Below are positions 44,192 to 53,099 of a stretch of DNA of 64,000 nucleotides, piece after piece. Position numbers and translations under genes: made by a program. The first letter of the stretch is position 1. Every line of letters starts with the position of its first letter. This DNA comes from Ignavibacteriales bacterium (GTDB lineage Bacteria > Bacteroidota > Ignavibacteria > Ignavibacteriales > Melioribacteraceae): the NCBI GenBank assembly GCA_021740915.1, contig JAIOYW010000010.1, forward strand, positions 124,001 through 188,000, given 5' to 3'. The notes under the pieces are model-generated. The model had not been told where the DNA came from, did no database searches, and saw nothing but the letters and a program-made list of their open reading frames with translations.

Positions 44192-47100
44192 TTATTCTTT
44201 CTCACTGATTTCAAGTAAGTTTCTTATTTTATCTTCTATTTTTACAATGCTCTTTATTTCATCAATATGTTCACTAAATTCGTCACGATCCGACTCGAAG
44301 TGAACCTCTAATTCAGATACACCCGAAAGAAATGATGATAGTTCTTCTTCATGGAGCATTGGTCTGGTAAACGAGCGAGATTTCAGCGATAATTCAAATA
44401 ATTCTTTGTAGTGTTTGATATTTTTTATCTCCTGGACTACAGAGTTCCAGAGATAATCGCCACTAATATCTTTAAATTGTTTTACTTTATTAAGTATATT
44501 AGAATAGAATTGATTGCTATAATGATTATTGATTGTTTGCTGATCTTTATAATACCGGTCTTTTTTATATTCAAGGGCATTATTGATTTTTTTTAATTGT
44601 TTGACAAAAATAGTTGAATTTGTAATCAAATCTTCGGTATAAAATAAAATCTCACTGACGACCAAAAGAACTGATAAATAATTATTATATCCAAGCAATT
44701 TTTCACACGGAATAAGAAGTTTTGATATGTAGTCACCAATTTTTTTGTGATGATCAAATGGGAGGTCATCCAATTTCAGGATTTCCTGTAATTTAGAGTT
44801 TAACTCGTTGATTTCACTCCTGACTTCGCTCAGTTTTTCTTTATAAGCCTTAATGGCAAAAATTGAACTATCATTTTCATCCTTAATGACAATTCCTGAA
44901 GCATATTCATAATTATAAATTATCTCAGATAAGTTCACATCGCCATAACCACCCAACCTTTTATGATAACTCGTGCTAAAATGAGGGTCTGAATATGTCA
45001 GATAATCCCGATAATCGTTAATATCTTGAAGTTGAGGTTTTTCGATAATACATCTCATTAATGATGTCAGGTTTTGAATTATTGTTTTTTCTTTACTAAA
45101 ATCCTCATGATGTTTTTTTATTATATCCTTTTTATCTTTAAGAAATGTTTTGAATTCATAAAAACTTAATTTTTCATTTTTCTCCGAATATTTTCTGTTA
45201 AACCCAATTGAATCAGCTTCTTTAATTACACTCTCTAAGCCTTCAGGGATAGTACTGGATTCAAATAGGAATAAACAAATGATTTTTTTTGTGAAAGAAC
45301 CATATTCCTTGCCAGTAAATAAATCATCACTGAAAATGTATCTGGAAATTGCATTGTGGAAATTCGACTGCTCTGGAAAAATTTCAAGCAATTTATTTTC
45401 ATAAAGTTCTTCTCCCTTTGACAGAATTGAACCGATCTCAGAATTATTATTGGAGAAAATTAATTTCTCAAAGTGTTCAATAGTACGTCTTGTTTCTTTT
45501 CGTTCGGACCAGTCAGGATCTTTAATCGCATGCACAATGTCTGTCAATTTAAGCACATTATCATTGTATCTTATCTCGCCCCTAAAAGCTGCAACCATTC
45601 CGATTTTCACTAAAGAATCTAGAAAATCAGTAGTATGGTTGGGGAAATTTAACGGATATTCACTTATATGTTGGCATTGAAATTTCTTTAGTTTTACAGA
45701 TGCCGTTTCGCTGCTTTCTTCATCATTCTCAAAAATGATCTTATTACGAAATATTGAAAAAGCATCGGCATTATTACCTAAGTAAATAATATGAGTGATG
45801 AAAGCTGCATCTTTGTGTAACTTTTCCTTTAGGCAATCCGAATAATGCAATTCAAGATTTAATAAATACTGTAACAATTTCGATGGGGCTAAATCAGGAA
45901 CGAAGAACAAACTTACACCATCATTATTGTATTCAATCAGGGGTATGCTTGAATCAATTTGTACATCATCTAATTCTCGCTCCAGATTCAAATTTTGATA
46001 ACTTAATCTTGGTTCACCGATCGGTTGTTCAAAGACCTCTCGCATTGCGTTAAGAGATAGTTGGATGTAACCATTACCTTCTAGATAATCCTGTCTTTCG
46101 AATAATTTATACGTCTGCGGAAACAAAGAACGGATGTCGTTTTCATCTCTCTTTTTCTTGATGTCATTAAGAAGATTAAGCAGGAACTCAGTTGCCTGTT
46201 TATTTGTTGGTAATGATTCTTCTTCATACTGAGCAATAAAATCAGTCGTCAAGTGAATCAATGGAAGAAGTAACATATCAGAGAACGATCTGGCTGCATC
46301 AAGGTCATCGACCATTCCGAGAACAATTCTGCCTTCATTATCAGCAATAGAATTTAGAAGGAAGTCAAAATATCTTCTTAGAGTCAGGTCATAATCTAAT
46401 TCTGGAAATTTTCCTTCGGCTTGACGAGGTTTTAATTTTCCGTTTTGGATATCTGCGGCTAGAGCGATTAAAATCTCAGTTATTTTTATTGTGCTTTTTG
46501 CGCAAAAAAGAAATTTTTTGGATTTGCGTAAAGGTTTCTCATAATCATTAAACGAAATTCTCTGAGGGATTATATTCGTAATCAATTGTGATAAAAAATT
46601 ATCTTTCAATTCCTCTGGAAAATCATTAAAATAATCCGTCTTTACGTACGTGATTGGTGAAACACCTTCTTCCGAAGACTCAATCGGTTCTCTGAAAAAT
46701 TGGGTGTTCTGTAAGAATTCTGCATAAGATTGTGGCAAAATTAATGAACCCATATCCCCGAAGGCTTCTTTCAATCTTATTAAGTGTCGTGGTCTGCATC
46801 TTGTTGCCCACCAGGCAAAATTGAGCAATCCTTTTTCTTCAGTTCCCAGGAATTCTTTGATTGTGTTTGGTAAAGGAAATGGAACCTGTTTCGGGATAAT
46901 CCTGCTTGATTCTGCGTCATCTGTCCTTCTGCTAGTGTCACTCTGTAATTCATAACCGGATGCAGGGCCATTTCCAATAATCAGGTCGAAAGATACTTTT
47001 TGTTCGACAATCTGATCAAAAAACTCCCTTAATTCGCCTCCGCTTGAGGAATCAAGCATTTCTTTCAACCTAATAAATTTTGTTTCGAATTCATCAATTA

Positions 47101-47632
47101 TAAGCAGTGCGCGCTTACCACTATTAACTGCTTCCTTGATTATTTCTGGAGTCAAATTCGGAAATTCATCTGATTTTAGAGTATTATCTACAAAGTGCTC
47201 AAAAACCAATGGGCGAAAGCCTTCACAGAATTCTTTTAGACTTCCATCCGCCCAGTCAAAAAATATTGTTTTACTATCTTCATTGGGCATGTCATTTCTC
47301 AATGCTTCAAGAGCTGAGAGTACTCTAGTCTCCAAAAACTCACAAAGTTCAACATTCCCAATTTTTTGGTCAGGTTTCTCAACGGCAAATTTTTCCAAAA
47401 CCGGGTAAAGTCTTTCTAATGAGACAAACAACACTGGCAATTTAAGTTTACACCAGCCGTAATGAAATGCATAATGAAGAGCGTTTGTTTTTCCAATACC
47501 GAATGCCCCTTTAATCATAATAATTTTTTCGGGATTGGAAATGGATTTTTCAAGAAACTCCCTCAATTCCTTATGTTTTGGACTCAGATCAGTCCATCTT
47601 GTATTCTTCACTAATGAGATTAATGCTGGCAT
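44192..47632 (-). CDS. Large P-loop ATPase (1146 aa), island core component
   Basis: 1146 aa. Walker A is K-G-A-F-G-I-G-K-T (41-49) and Walker B A-L-L-I-I-D-E-F-E (about 175-183), followed by a sensor-like strand D-L-I-I-G-N-G and, near 260-300, W-A-T-R-C-R-P-R-H-L-I-R-L-K-E-A-F, as in the winged-helix end of ORC/KAP/STAND-like AAA ATPases. The rest (about 350-1146) is helical with many short charged segments and several predicted coiled coils; no nuclease or methylase motif was found. General shape recalls the large ATPases of BREX (BrxC) and AVAST-like systems, but neither identity is supported. It starts 1 nt after the stop of the upstream gene. A sensor or motor role in a conflict system is inference. 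Confidence 0.78.
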   Translation of the reverse strand: MPALISLVKNTRWTDLSPKHKELREFLEKSISNPEKIIMIKGAFGIGKTNALHYAFHYGWCKLKLPVLFVSLERLYPVLEKFAVEKPDQKIGNVELCEFLETRVLSALEALRNDMPNEDSKTIFFDWADGSLKEFCEGFRPLVFEHFVDNTLKSDEFPNLTPEIIKEAVNSGKRALLIIDEFETKFIRLKEMLDSSSGGELREFFDQIVEQKVSFDLIIGNGPASGYELQSDTSRRTDDAESSRIIPKQVPFPLPNTIKEFLGTEEKGLLNFAWWATRCRPRHLIRLKEAFGDMGSLILPQSYAEFLQNTQFFREPIESSEEGVSPITYVKTDYFNDFPEELKDNFLSQLITNIIPQRISFNDYEKPLRKSKKFLFCAKSTIKITEILIALAADIQNGKLKPRQAEGKFPELDYDLTLRRYFDFLLNSIADNEGRIVLGMVDDLDAARSFSDMLLLPLIHLTTDFIAQYEEESLPTNKQATEFLLNLLNDIKKKRDENDIRSLFPQTYKLFERQDYLEGNGYIQLSLNAMREVFEQPIGEPRLSYQNLNLERELDDVQIDSSIPLIEYNNDGVSLFFVPDLAPSKLLQYLLNLELHYSDCLKEKLHKDAAFITHIIYLGNNADAFSIFRNKIIFENDEESSETASVKLKKFQCQHISEYPLNFPNHTTDFLDSLVKIGMVAAFRGEIRYNDNVLKLTDIVHAIKDPDWSERKETRRTIEHFEKLIFSNNNSEIGSILSKGEELYENKLLEIFPEQSNFHNAISRYIFSDDLFTGKEYGSFTKKIICLFLFESSTIPEGLESVIKEADSIGFNRKYSEKNEKLSFYEFKTFLKDKKDIIKKHHEDFSKEKTIIQNLTSLMRCIIEKPQLQDINDYRDYLTYSDPHFSTSYHKRLGGYGDVNLSEIIYNYEYASGIVIKDENDSSIFAIKAYKEKLSEVRSEINELNSKLQEILKLDDLPFDHHKKIGDYISKLLIPCEKLLGYNNYLSVLLVVSEILFYTEDLITNSTIFVKQLKKINNALEYKKDRYYKDQQTINNHYSNQFYSNILNKVKQFKDISGDYLWNSVVQEIKNIKHYKELFELSLKSRSFTRPMLHEEELSSFLSGVSELEVHFESDRDEFSEHIDEIKSIVKIEDKIRNLLEISEKE

Positions 47633-47633
47633 A

Positions 47634-48632
47634 TTATTTCAATCTTATTTTTAACGGTGAATTAAGTCCTTGATAGAATAATCTATATATCCCGGAATCA
47701 ATGTTGGAAAAAACGGATCTCTGAGTATCTAACTCACAATTCAATTCTGTGTTCTTTTGATCAACTAATCGAACCTTTTCAGAAGTCATAACGGTAATAA
47801 TAAATCCATTTTTATCCTTTCTTATAAATATTTTAAAGGGCAATTCAGGATTATCTGCAAGCCAGTACTCATCATTTTTATCAATTGCTGTTTTTGCCGC
47901 AAGTAGCAAAGTATGTTTTTCATTGTGTTGCTCTGTAAAAAATTGCGGATACTCTATTTTATCATTCCATGAAATTACAACACCGGCATTCTGTTCTTGC
48001 CTGTTTTCAAGAAAACTCAATAGTGAAAGGACAGAATGATTCAAATATTTAGCTCTTGAGATTTCTATTAACCTGAACTCTTCCTGCTCAGGTGTCAATG
48101 CAATAATTCCTTTTGTGTATTCAGCTTTAGGCTCTCCTACCGATTTAAGGACTTCATTCTTTGTACGGTTTTCGGTTTTAATTTGATAGTAACCTAAATA
48201 CCTGTCCAATAATTCAGTGAGCATCGGCTGTTCATTCCACAGTTCAACCAGAAATGGAAATCCTATCAATGAAGAATCTTCGCAGATTTCATCATCTTCG
48301 GCCGACAATTCAGTGAATGGACTAACAGGGCATACTCTGATGTAATCTTCTGCTTCTATTTGCCCCGCCACTGATCCGATCCAAACTAACATCGGATTCA
48401 GAATTTCCTGACTTATTCCCTGAAAATCATCGTAGTCAGTTTTCACTGACCAAATCTGCTCTCTTTGTATTTGAGGATGAATCCTAAGATATTTCGATTT
48501 ATCCGCAAGTGAAAATTGAGTCTTGAAAAGATCACGCAAATTCTCCATTCCTTTATCGGAAGTCCTAAGCATCTCAGAGCTTTCAACATTCTGAATTTCT
48601 TTATCTTTTAAAAATTGAAGGATAGTTTTCAT
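47634..48632 (-). CDS. Hypothetical protein with C-terminal beta-sandwich-like segment (332 aa)
   Basis: Not recognised as a named family. Notable is the middle segment P-V-S-P-F-T-E-L-S-A-E-D-D-E-I, then G-F-P-F-L-V-E-L-W-N and M-L-T-E-L-L-D-R-Y-L-G. The last 70 residues (V-R-L-V-D-Q-K-N-T-E-L-N, then F-S-N-I-D-S-G-I-Y-R-L-F) resemble a transthyretin- or FecR-like beta-sandwich of the kind that follows sigma-like genes in some conflict operons. No signal peptide or membrane span. Position directly after the sigma-like gene (27-nt gap) suggests a sigma/anti-sigma-like pair. That is inference from arrangement, not homology. Confidence 0.7.
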   Translation of the reverse strand: MKTILQFLKDKEIQNVESSEMLRTSDKGMENLRDLFKTQFSLADKSKYLRIHPQIQREQIWSVKTDYDDFQGISQEILNPMLVWIGSVAGQIEAEDYIRVCPVSPFTELSAEDDEICEDSSLIGFPFLVELWNEQPMLTELLDRYLGYYQIKTENRTKNEVLKSVGEPKAEYTKGIIALTPEQEEFRLIEISRAKYLNHSVLSLLSFLENRQEQNAGVVISWNDKIEYPQFFTEQHNEKHTLLLAAKTAIDKNDEYWLADNPELPFKIFIRKDKNGFIITVMTSEKVRLVDQKNTELNCELDTQRSVFSNIDSGIYRLFYQGLNSPLKIRLK

Positions 48633-48659
48633 TTTTTCGATTTTTATACTATTAAACCC

Positions 48660-49613
48660 TCATTTCGAGGAATTGTCCAGAACTTTTGCTAATTGCTTAA
48701 TGAATATAATCCCTTCTTCCTCATTTTCCGGTATAAAGTTTGCCCTGAGTTTTTTTTTGAAGGCATCAATTTTTTGATGTAATGTACTTTTTGGCATTTT
48801 GAACTTTTCGGCCATTTTCCCTATTGAAAGATTCTTGTCATTATTGAACAGGAATTCAGACAGAATTTTAGCGTCATTTTTGCTTAAGTTAAAAACTATC
48901 CTCGCAATAACCGCATCAAAATTTTTGAGTTTAATCAACTCATTGTCAGCAATTCCTGATTCCTCATTCGCATCAGGCAAAGTAAAACCCTTTTGATCGA
49001 AAAGCTGGAATACTTTATCAGTCATCTTTTTTATGGATATCGGGGAAGCGGCAGCATTAAGGATATCTTCGACAGCTAATTTCACTAATGGCTTATAGTG
49101 TTTTGTTGAATTCAGAATTGGGATTTTGGGGAGGTAGGAAATTGCAAGTTCAATCTCTTGATCAGCAAGTATATCTTTGGCAGTAAACTGCTTATTATAG
49201 ATGTATTCTACTCCATCGATAACATTTATTGTGTAATTCTCTTTGCTGATTGACGTCACTAGTTCTCTGCACTTATCATAACTAAGTCCTGCTTTTTGTT
49301 GCTCTTCTTTTATCCGGTTTGCAACAAATGAGACGAGAATCTGCGAGAAGTAATATGACAGGTAATTTTCAGGTAGTTTATGCAGATATTGGAATTTATC
49401 TTTAGTGAGCGCCCATTCAAAAAACTGATGTACAAATTCCTCAATCTCTTCAACTGTCCAGTATTTTGAAAAATCTGAATTGCTGCTGATAACTATTGAT
49501 TTAGGCCAATTATATTTCTTAATATAAGCAAAAACTACTGAAACGATATGCTTGTATCCGCTAACCGATAATTGTCCGGAAATTAATTCATTTATATATT
49601 CAATATTAAACAT
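48660..49613 (-). CDS. Sigma-like helix-turn-helix protein (317 aa)
   Basis: 317 aa. The N-terminal half has helical segments like sigma-70 region 2 (E-E-I-E-E-F-V-H-Q-F-F-E-W-A-L, later Y-Y-F-S-Q-I-L-V-S-F-V-A-N-R-I). Residues about 240-291 read as a region 4-like helix-turn-helix: F-N-L-S-K-N-D-A-K-I-L-S-E-F-L, then L-S-I-G-K-M-A-E-K-F-K-M-P-K-S-T-L-H-Q-K. The middle 130-220 region is unlike ECF factors, so it is divergent and could be a DNA-binding regulator rather than a true sigma factor. The start overlaps the end of the MazF-like gene by 8 nt. A role in switching on the operon is plausible. Confidence 0.65.
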   Translation of the reverse strand: MFNIEYINELISGQLSVSGYKHIVSVVFAYIKKYNWPKSIVISSNSDFSKYWTVEEIEEFVHQFFEWALTKDKFQYLHKLPENYLSYYFSQILVSFVANRIKEEQQKAGLSYDKCRELVTSISKENYTINVIDGVEYIYNKQFTAKDILADQEIELAISYLPKIPILNSTKHYKPLVKLAVEDILNAAASPISIKKMTDKVFQLFDQKGFTLPDANEESGIADNELIKLKNFDAVIARIVFNLSKNDAKILSEFLFNNDKNLSIGKMAEKFKMPKSTLHQKIDAFKKKLRANFIPENEEEGIIFIKQLAKVLDNSSK

Positions 49614-50010
49614 TTATACCCTGACAAAACTTAATTTGCATTTTAAGATCATCTAACTGTTTTTCATTCAGGTTTTCAATCCCGTTCCAGCCGCTTTTTA
49701 ATTTAAATAAGTCGTGTTTACTTATTGTCATCCAAAGATCAATTAGAAAGAATGAATGTGGACAATTTGCGTCGGATGGGTTGAGTTTAACTTTAAAGAC
49801 GCATGAACCCTTGCGATAATCTTTAGTTGTACCCGGAATAAGATGACAACTTATTTTTGTGTGATGAACATTTCCAACAACAGAAGGATGGAAATCCGAA
49901 TCCTTTTTATTCGCTGCAAAAGAATTGGTCCAAATTCTGTTTGGCGCTGCCCATATTGACCCAATTTCAGGTAAGTATAAGTCATTGAGTATTTCTTTCC
50001 AGTCTTTCAT
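49606..50010 (-). CDS. PemK/MazF-like small protein (134 aa), first gene of the island operon
   Basis: 134 aa that follows the MazF/PemK pattern along its length: G-S-I-W (17-20), H-P-S-V-V (41-45) where MazF has R-P-x-V-V, S-C-H-L-I-P-G-T-T-K (54-63) like the P-I-T-S/T loop, S-F-F-L-I-D-L-W-M-T-I-S-K-H-D-L (86-101) like the family's core strand and D-K-x-R-L turn, and a final helix N-L-N-E-K-Q-L-D-D-L. MazF/PemK proteins are mRNA interferases. The usual arginine is a histidine here, so activity is uncertain, and no antitoxin-like gene precedes it. It could be a toxin effector kept in check by the rest of the operon, or an SH3-like RNA- or DNA-binding sensor. The assignment is by motif pattern only. 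Confidence 0.55.
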   Translation of the reverse strand: MKDWKEILNDLYLPEIGSIWAAPNRIWTNSFAANKKDSDFHPSVVGNVHHTKISCHLIPGTTKDYRKGSCVFKVKLNPSDANCPHSFFLIDLWMTISKHDLFKLKSGWNGIENLNEKQLDDLKMQIKFCQGINV

Positions 50011-50325
50011 AAAGTATTATGAATAATTCGGCGAATACCAGTTTATGTTTATTTATTTATTGCTGTAAATATTCAAAATTTTCGTAAAAAATGATTACAT
50101 TATTATTTTATTCAAAGTGCTTATTATGGAAAGTGTAAAATTAATTTTTTTCATTTACAAAACCCTTTTATAAAAATACTCAAAAACCCGCAAAAATAAT
50201 CATAATTTTTTCATTAATAACCTTAATGTTTATGTACAATTTCCTAAACGCTTATTCCCACTCCTCCTTTCATAATTCCAATAATTCCCCTAATTTTACA
50301 CATCTGAAATAATGTTGTGGTACAA
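50011..50325. other. Very AT-rich gap, right edge of the island
   Basis: 315 nt, the most AT-rich stretch of the window, between the divergent island operon and an outer-membrane protein gene. It must hold both promoters. Many weak -10-like matches make a specific call unsafe. No inverted repeat, integrase site or tRNA end was seen that would mark an integration point. Confidence 0.5.
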
Positions 50326-50973
50326 ATGAAAAAGATGATTGTTCTGTTGTTATTAATTTTCCTCGTCTCATATTCCAATACAGAGGCGCAAAGGAATTTT
50401 GCAAGCGTAAAGATTGGTTATTTCGATCCTTCGGCTACCGATGGCGGATTTATTCTTGGTTATCAGGGCGGCAAGTATATTGATGATTTTCTTGATATCG
50501 GCTGGAGCGTTGACTGGTTCAATAAAAATTATGTTGATAAAGATCTTGCAGATCAGTTTCAGTCTGCAGGTTCATCCCTTAATGAAGAGATAAACGAATT
50601 ACGTGCAAAAACAAACCTGCACGATTTTCCCGTTATGTTCAATGCAATAGCATATTTTCAGGCAGGAAGAAAAATAAATGTTTACGTTAACGGTGCTCTC
50701 GGTGCCGATATTCTGCTTGTTTTCTACCGTAATTATCAGAATCCTTCGGATGACGAAATGAGATTCGCCTTTGATTTCAGTTGGAGACTTGCCGGCGGAG
50801 TTGCTTATGAACTTGGCAAAAAGTCGGAACTGGTCGCCGAATTATCGTATCATAGCACCGAGCCAAGCTGGACTTATGAAGTTGACGATCCTGCATTCGG
50901 TAAAAAAACGTTTGAAAGACTTTATGATATGAGCGGAGTTGCGCTTAAAGTCGGAATAAAATATTATTATTAA
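50326..50973 (+). CDS. Secreted outer-membrane beta-barrel-like protein
   Basis: 215 aa from the ATG at 50326; a GTG at 50317 would add three residues. Signal peptide of about 21 residues (I-V-L-L-L-L-I-F-L-V-S-Y-S ending T-E-A-Q). The mature part alternates strands (F-A-S-V-K-I-G-Y-F-D, W-R-L-A-G-G-V-A-Y-E-L) and ends V-A-L-K-V-G-I-K-Y-Y-Y, so an eight-strand barrel of the OmpX/OmpW size class is likely. Family not identified more closely. It is transcribed away from the island and converges on glnA. Confidence 0.78.
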   Translation: MKKMIVLLLLIFLVSYSNTEAQRNFASVKIGYFDPSATDGGFILGYQGGKYIDDFLDIGWSVDWFNKNYVDKDLADQFQSAGSSLNEEINELRAKTNLHDFPVMFNAIAYFQAGRKINVYVNGALGADILLVFYRNYQNPSDDEMRFAFDFSWRLAGGVAYELGKKSELVAELSYHSTEPSWTYEVDDPAFGKKTFERLYDMSGVALKVGIKYYY

Positions 50974-51038
50974 TATCTCTTTTAATGCCGGGCGCAGTCT
51001 CCTGCGCCCATGTTAATACTAAGACTTACCTTCGACGA

Positions 51039-52466
51039 TTATACGTCAAAATAAAGCTGGAATTCATAAGGATGAGGAAGCAGAGACATAGGTTTGATCT
51101 CTTTCTCAAATTTATATGTTATCCATGCATCAATTACATCTTCAGTAAATACATCGCCTCTGAGCAGATAATCATGGTCATTTGCAAGGGCTTTTAAAGC
51201 TGCGCTCAGTGATTCAGGTGTTGAAGGAACATTGGCAAGTTCTTCCGGCTCCATATCGTAAATGTTCTTATCGAGAGGTTCACCCGGATCTATACGGTTA
51301 ATGATACCATCGAGACCAGCCATAAGAATAGCCGAGAATGCCAGATAAGGATTGGCTGCAGGATCGGGACATCTGAATTCTACTCTCTTGGCTTTCGGAT
51401 TGCTTGAATACTGCGGTATCCTGATAGCTGCGCTGCGGTTTCTCTGTGAATATGCAAGCCTTACAGGAGCCTCAAAACCCGGAACGAGTCTCTTATATGA
51501 ATTTGTTGTAGGATTAGTAAAAGCGAGCAGCGAATCGGCATGTTTTATGAGTCCGCCGATAAAATAGAGACCCATTTCGCTTAATCCCGCATAACCGTTG
51601 CCGGCAAAAAGCGGCTTGCCGTCTTTCCACAAACTCGCATGAACATGCATTCCGCTTCCGTTATCGCCTGAAATCGGCTTCGGCATGTATGTAACAGTTT
51701 TGTTATGCAGACGAGCAGTGTTTTTGATTATATACTTAAAGAGGAGGAGGTCATCAGCAGCTTTAAGCAGAGGAGCAAAACGAAGATCGATCTCGCACTG
51801 ACCGCCTGAAGCAACTTCGTGATGCTGAGCTTCGATATCCAGTCCGGCTTCCATCATTCTAAGAACCATTTCGCTTCTGAGATTGACAAGCGAATCTGTC
51901 GGCGGAACAGGAAAATAACCTTCTTTATAACGCGGTTTATAGCCAAGATTCGGATTCTCGTCCCTTCCGGTATTCCACGTGCCTTCTATTGAATCGATCA
52001 TATAAAAAGAGCTGTAAGCATTTGTTTCGTAGCGGACATCGTCAAAAATGAAAAATTCGGCTTCCGGTCCGAAATATGCGGTATCGGCAAGACCGGTTGA
52101 TTTGAGATAAGCATTGGCTTTCTGCGCAATATTTCTTGGGCATCTTGAATATTTTTCCTTTGTGGACGGTTCGAAAACATCGCAGGTAAGCGAAATTGTG
52201 GGAGCATCCATAAATGGATCGAGGAACATTGTATCAGGATCGGGAATGATAAGCATATCACTTTCGTTTATCGCTTTCCATCCTCTTATCGAAGATCCGT
52301 CAAAACCGTAACCGTCTTCAAACGAGTCGGCGCTGAAATGGGTAGTCGGAACTGTGAAATGCTGCCACTGTCCCGGAAAATCCATAAACTTAAAATCTAC
52401 GAATTTTATGTTGTTTGTTGTGACATAATCAAGAACCTTTTTTATCGATTCATTGCGTTCTGCCAT
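51039..52466 (-). CDS. glnA: Glutamine synthetase, type I
   Basis: 475 aa; makes glutamine from glutamate, ammonia and ATP. Seen: D-G-S-S-I-R-G-W near 56-63, [10 protein letters not shown], the [10 protein letters not shown] type block ([10 protein letters not shown] at 267-276), P-G-F-E-A-P-V-R-L and [10 protein letters not shown]. Tyr403 in N-I-Y-D-M corresponds to the adenylylated tyrosine of the GSI-beta enzymes, so control by covalent modification is possible. GGAGGATAGT precedes the start, inside the end of the lrp-like gene, 1 nt upstream, so the regulator and enzyme form one unit. Confidence 0.97.
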   Translation of the reverse strand: MAERNESIKKVLDYVTTNNIKFVDFKFMDFPGQWQHFTVPTTHFSADSFEDGYGFDGSSIRGWKAINESDMLIIPDPDTMFLDPFMDAPTISLTCDVFEPSTKEKYSRCPRNIAQKANAYLKSTGLADTAYFGPEAEFFIFDDVRYETNAYSSFYMIDSIEGTWNTGRDENPNLGYKPRYKEGYFPVPPTDSLVNLRSEMVLRMMEAGLDIEAQHHEVASGGQCEIDLRFAPLLKAADDLLLFKYIIKNTARLHNKTVTYMPKPISGDNGSGMHVHASLWKDGKPLFAGNGYAGLSEMGLYFIGGLIKHADSLLAFTNPTTNSYKRLVPGFEAPVRLAYSQRNRSAAIRIPQYSSNPKAKRVEFRCPDPAANPYLAFSAILMAGLDGIINRIDPGEPLDKNIYDMEPEELANVPSTPESLSAALKALANDHDYLLRGDVFTEDVIDAWITYKFEKEIKPMSLLPHPYEFQLYFDV

Positions 52467-52467
52467 A

Positions 52468-52926
52468 CTATCCTCCGTTTTTGATATTTAGTTTAGTTGT
52501 TTCTTTAATAGTTGAAAGCACAAAATTTGTGACCGTCCTTGTAACACCAGGCCAGGACTGGATTGTTGCCAGGAGATTCTCGAGTGCAGCGGTATCCTTT
52601 ACAACAGTCTTAAGCAGATGTGAACCCTGCCCCAGCACCGAATGACATTCAAGAATTTCCGGCGTCGAAAGTGCATTATTCAGAAGTGTTTCATAATTTT
52701 TGGATGAATCTGTAATAACAATAATAAAAGCCATTATATCAAAACCGAAACGTTTTTTGTCCAGTCTTGTGAAATATCCCTCGATAACACCTGATTCCTC
52801 AAGCTTATTCAGCCTTTCACTTAGTGATGGCAGGGACAAGCCTACCTTTTCAGCGATTAAGCTGCGTTTAGTACGGCCGTTTTCCTGAAGTATGTCCAAT
52901 ATCTTTAAATCAGTTGCGTCTAACAT
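52468..52926 (-). CDS. Lrp/AsnC-family transcriptional regulator
   Basis: 152 aa. An N-terminal winged helix ([17 protein letters not shown] to [21 protein letters not shown]) is followed by a RAM ligand-binding domain (about 70-150). Such regulators sense amino acids and control their metabolism. It is 1 nt ahead of glnA, so it very likely regulates the operon, perhaps in response to glutamine. The effector is unknown. Confidence 0.93.
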   Translation of the reverse strand: MLDATDLKILDILQENGRTKRSLIAEKVGLSLPSLSERLNKLEESGVIEGYFTRLDKKRFGFDIMAFIIVITDSSKNYETLLNNALSTPEILECHSVLGQGSHLLKTVVKDTAALENLLATIQSWPGVTRTVTNFVLSTIKETTKLNIKNGG

Positions 52927-53099
52927 ATATCTAAGGTGTTTTAATATTTAGAACGCAAAATATAAGGTAATTTTTATTTTTTCCAAAATTTTTTATGGGA
53001 TTCCGATATTATTTTATTATTTCTTAATGCTCGATGTGATCTATAACAATTCACGTGTATTCGAGGCGAATGAGGCTTCGGACTGTAAGCAATTCGCGT
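52927..53099. other. Upstream region of the lrp-glnA operon
   Basis: 173 nt between the lrp start codon and the repeat array; AT-rich near the gene and presumably holding the lrp-glnA promoter. No hairpin or motif strong enough to call was seen. Confidence 0.4.

Noticed and set aside
39222-50010. BREX, VMAP or RavA-ViaA identity for the island
   Set aside because: There is no PglZ, PglX or Lon-type protease as in BREX. MoxR plus VWA fits VMAP and RavA-ViaA, but the VMAP protein and trypsin-like effectors were not seen, and RavA-ViaA has only two genes. The parallel is partial.
50011-50325. tRNA or attachment site as island integration point
   Set aside because: No tRNA-like cloverleaf and no direct repeat shared with 39003-39221 could be found by eye.
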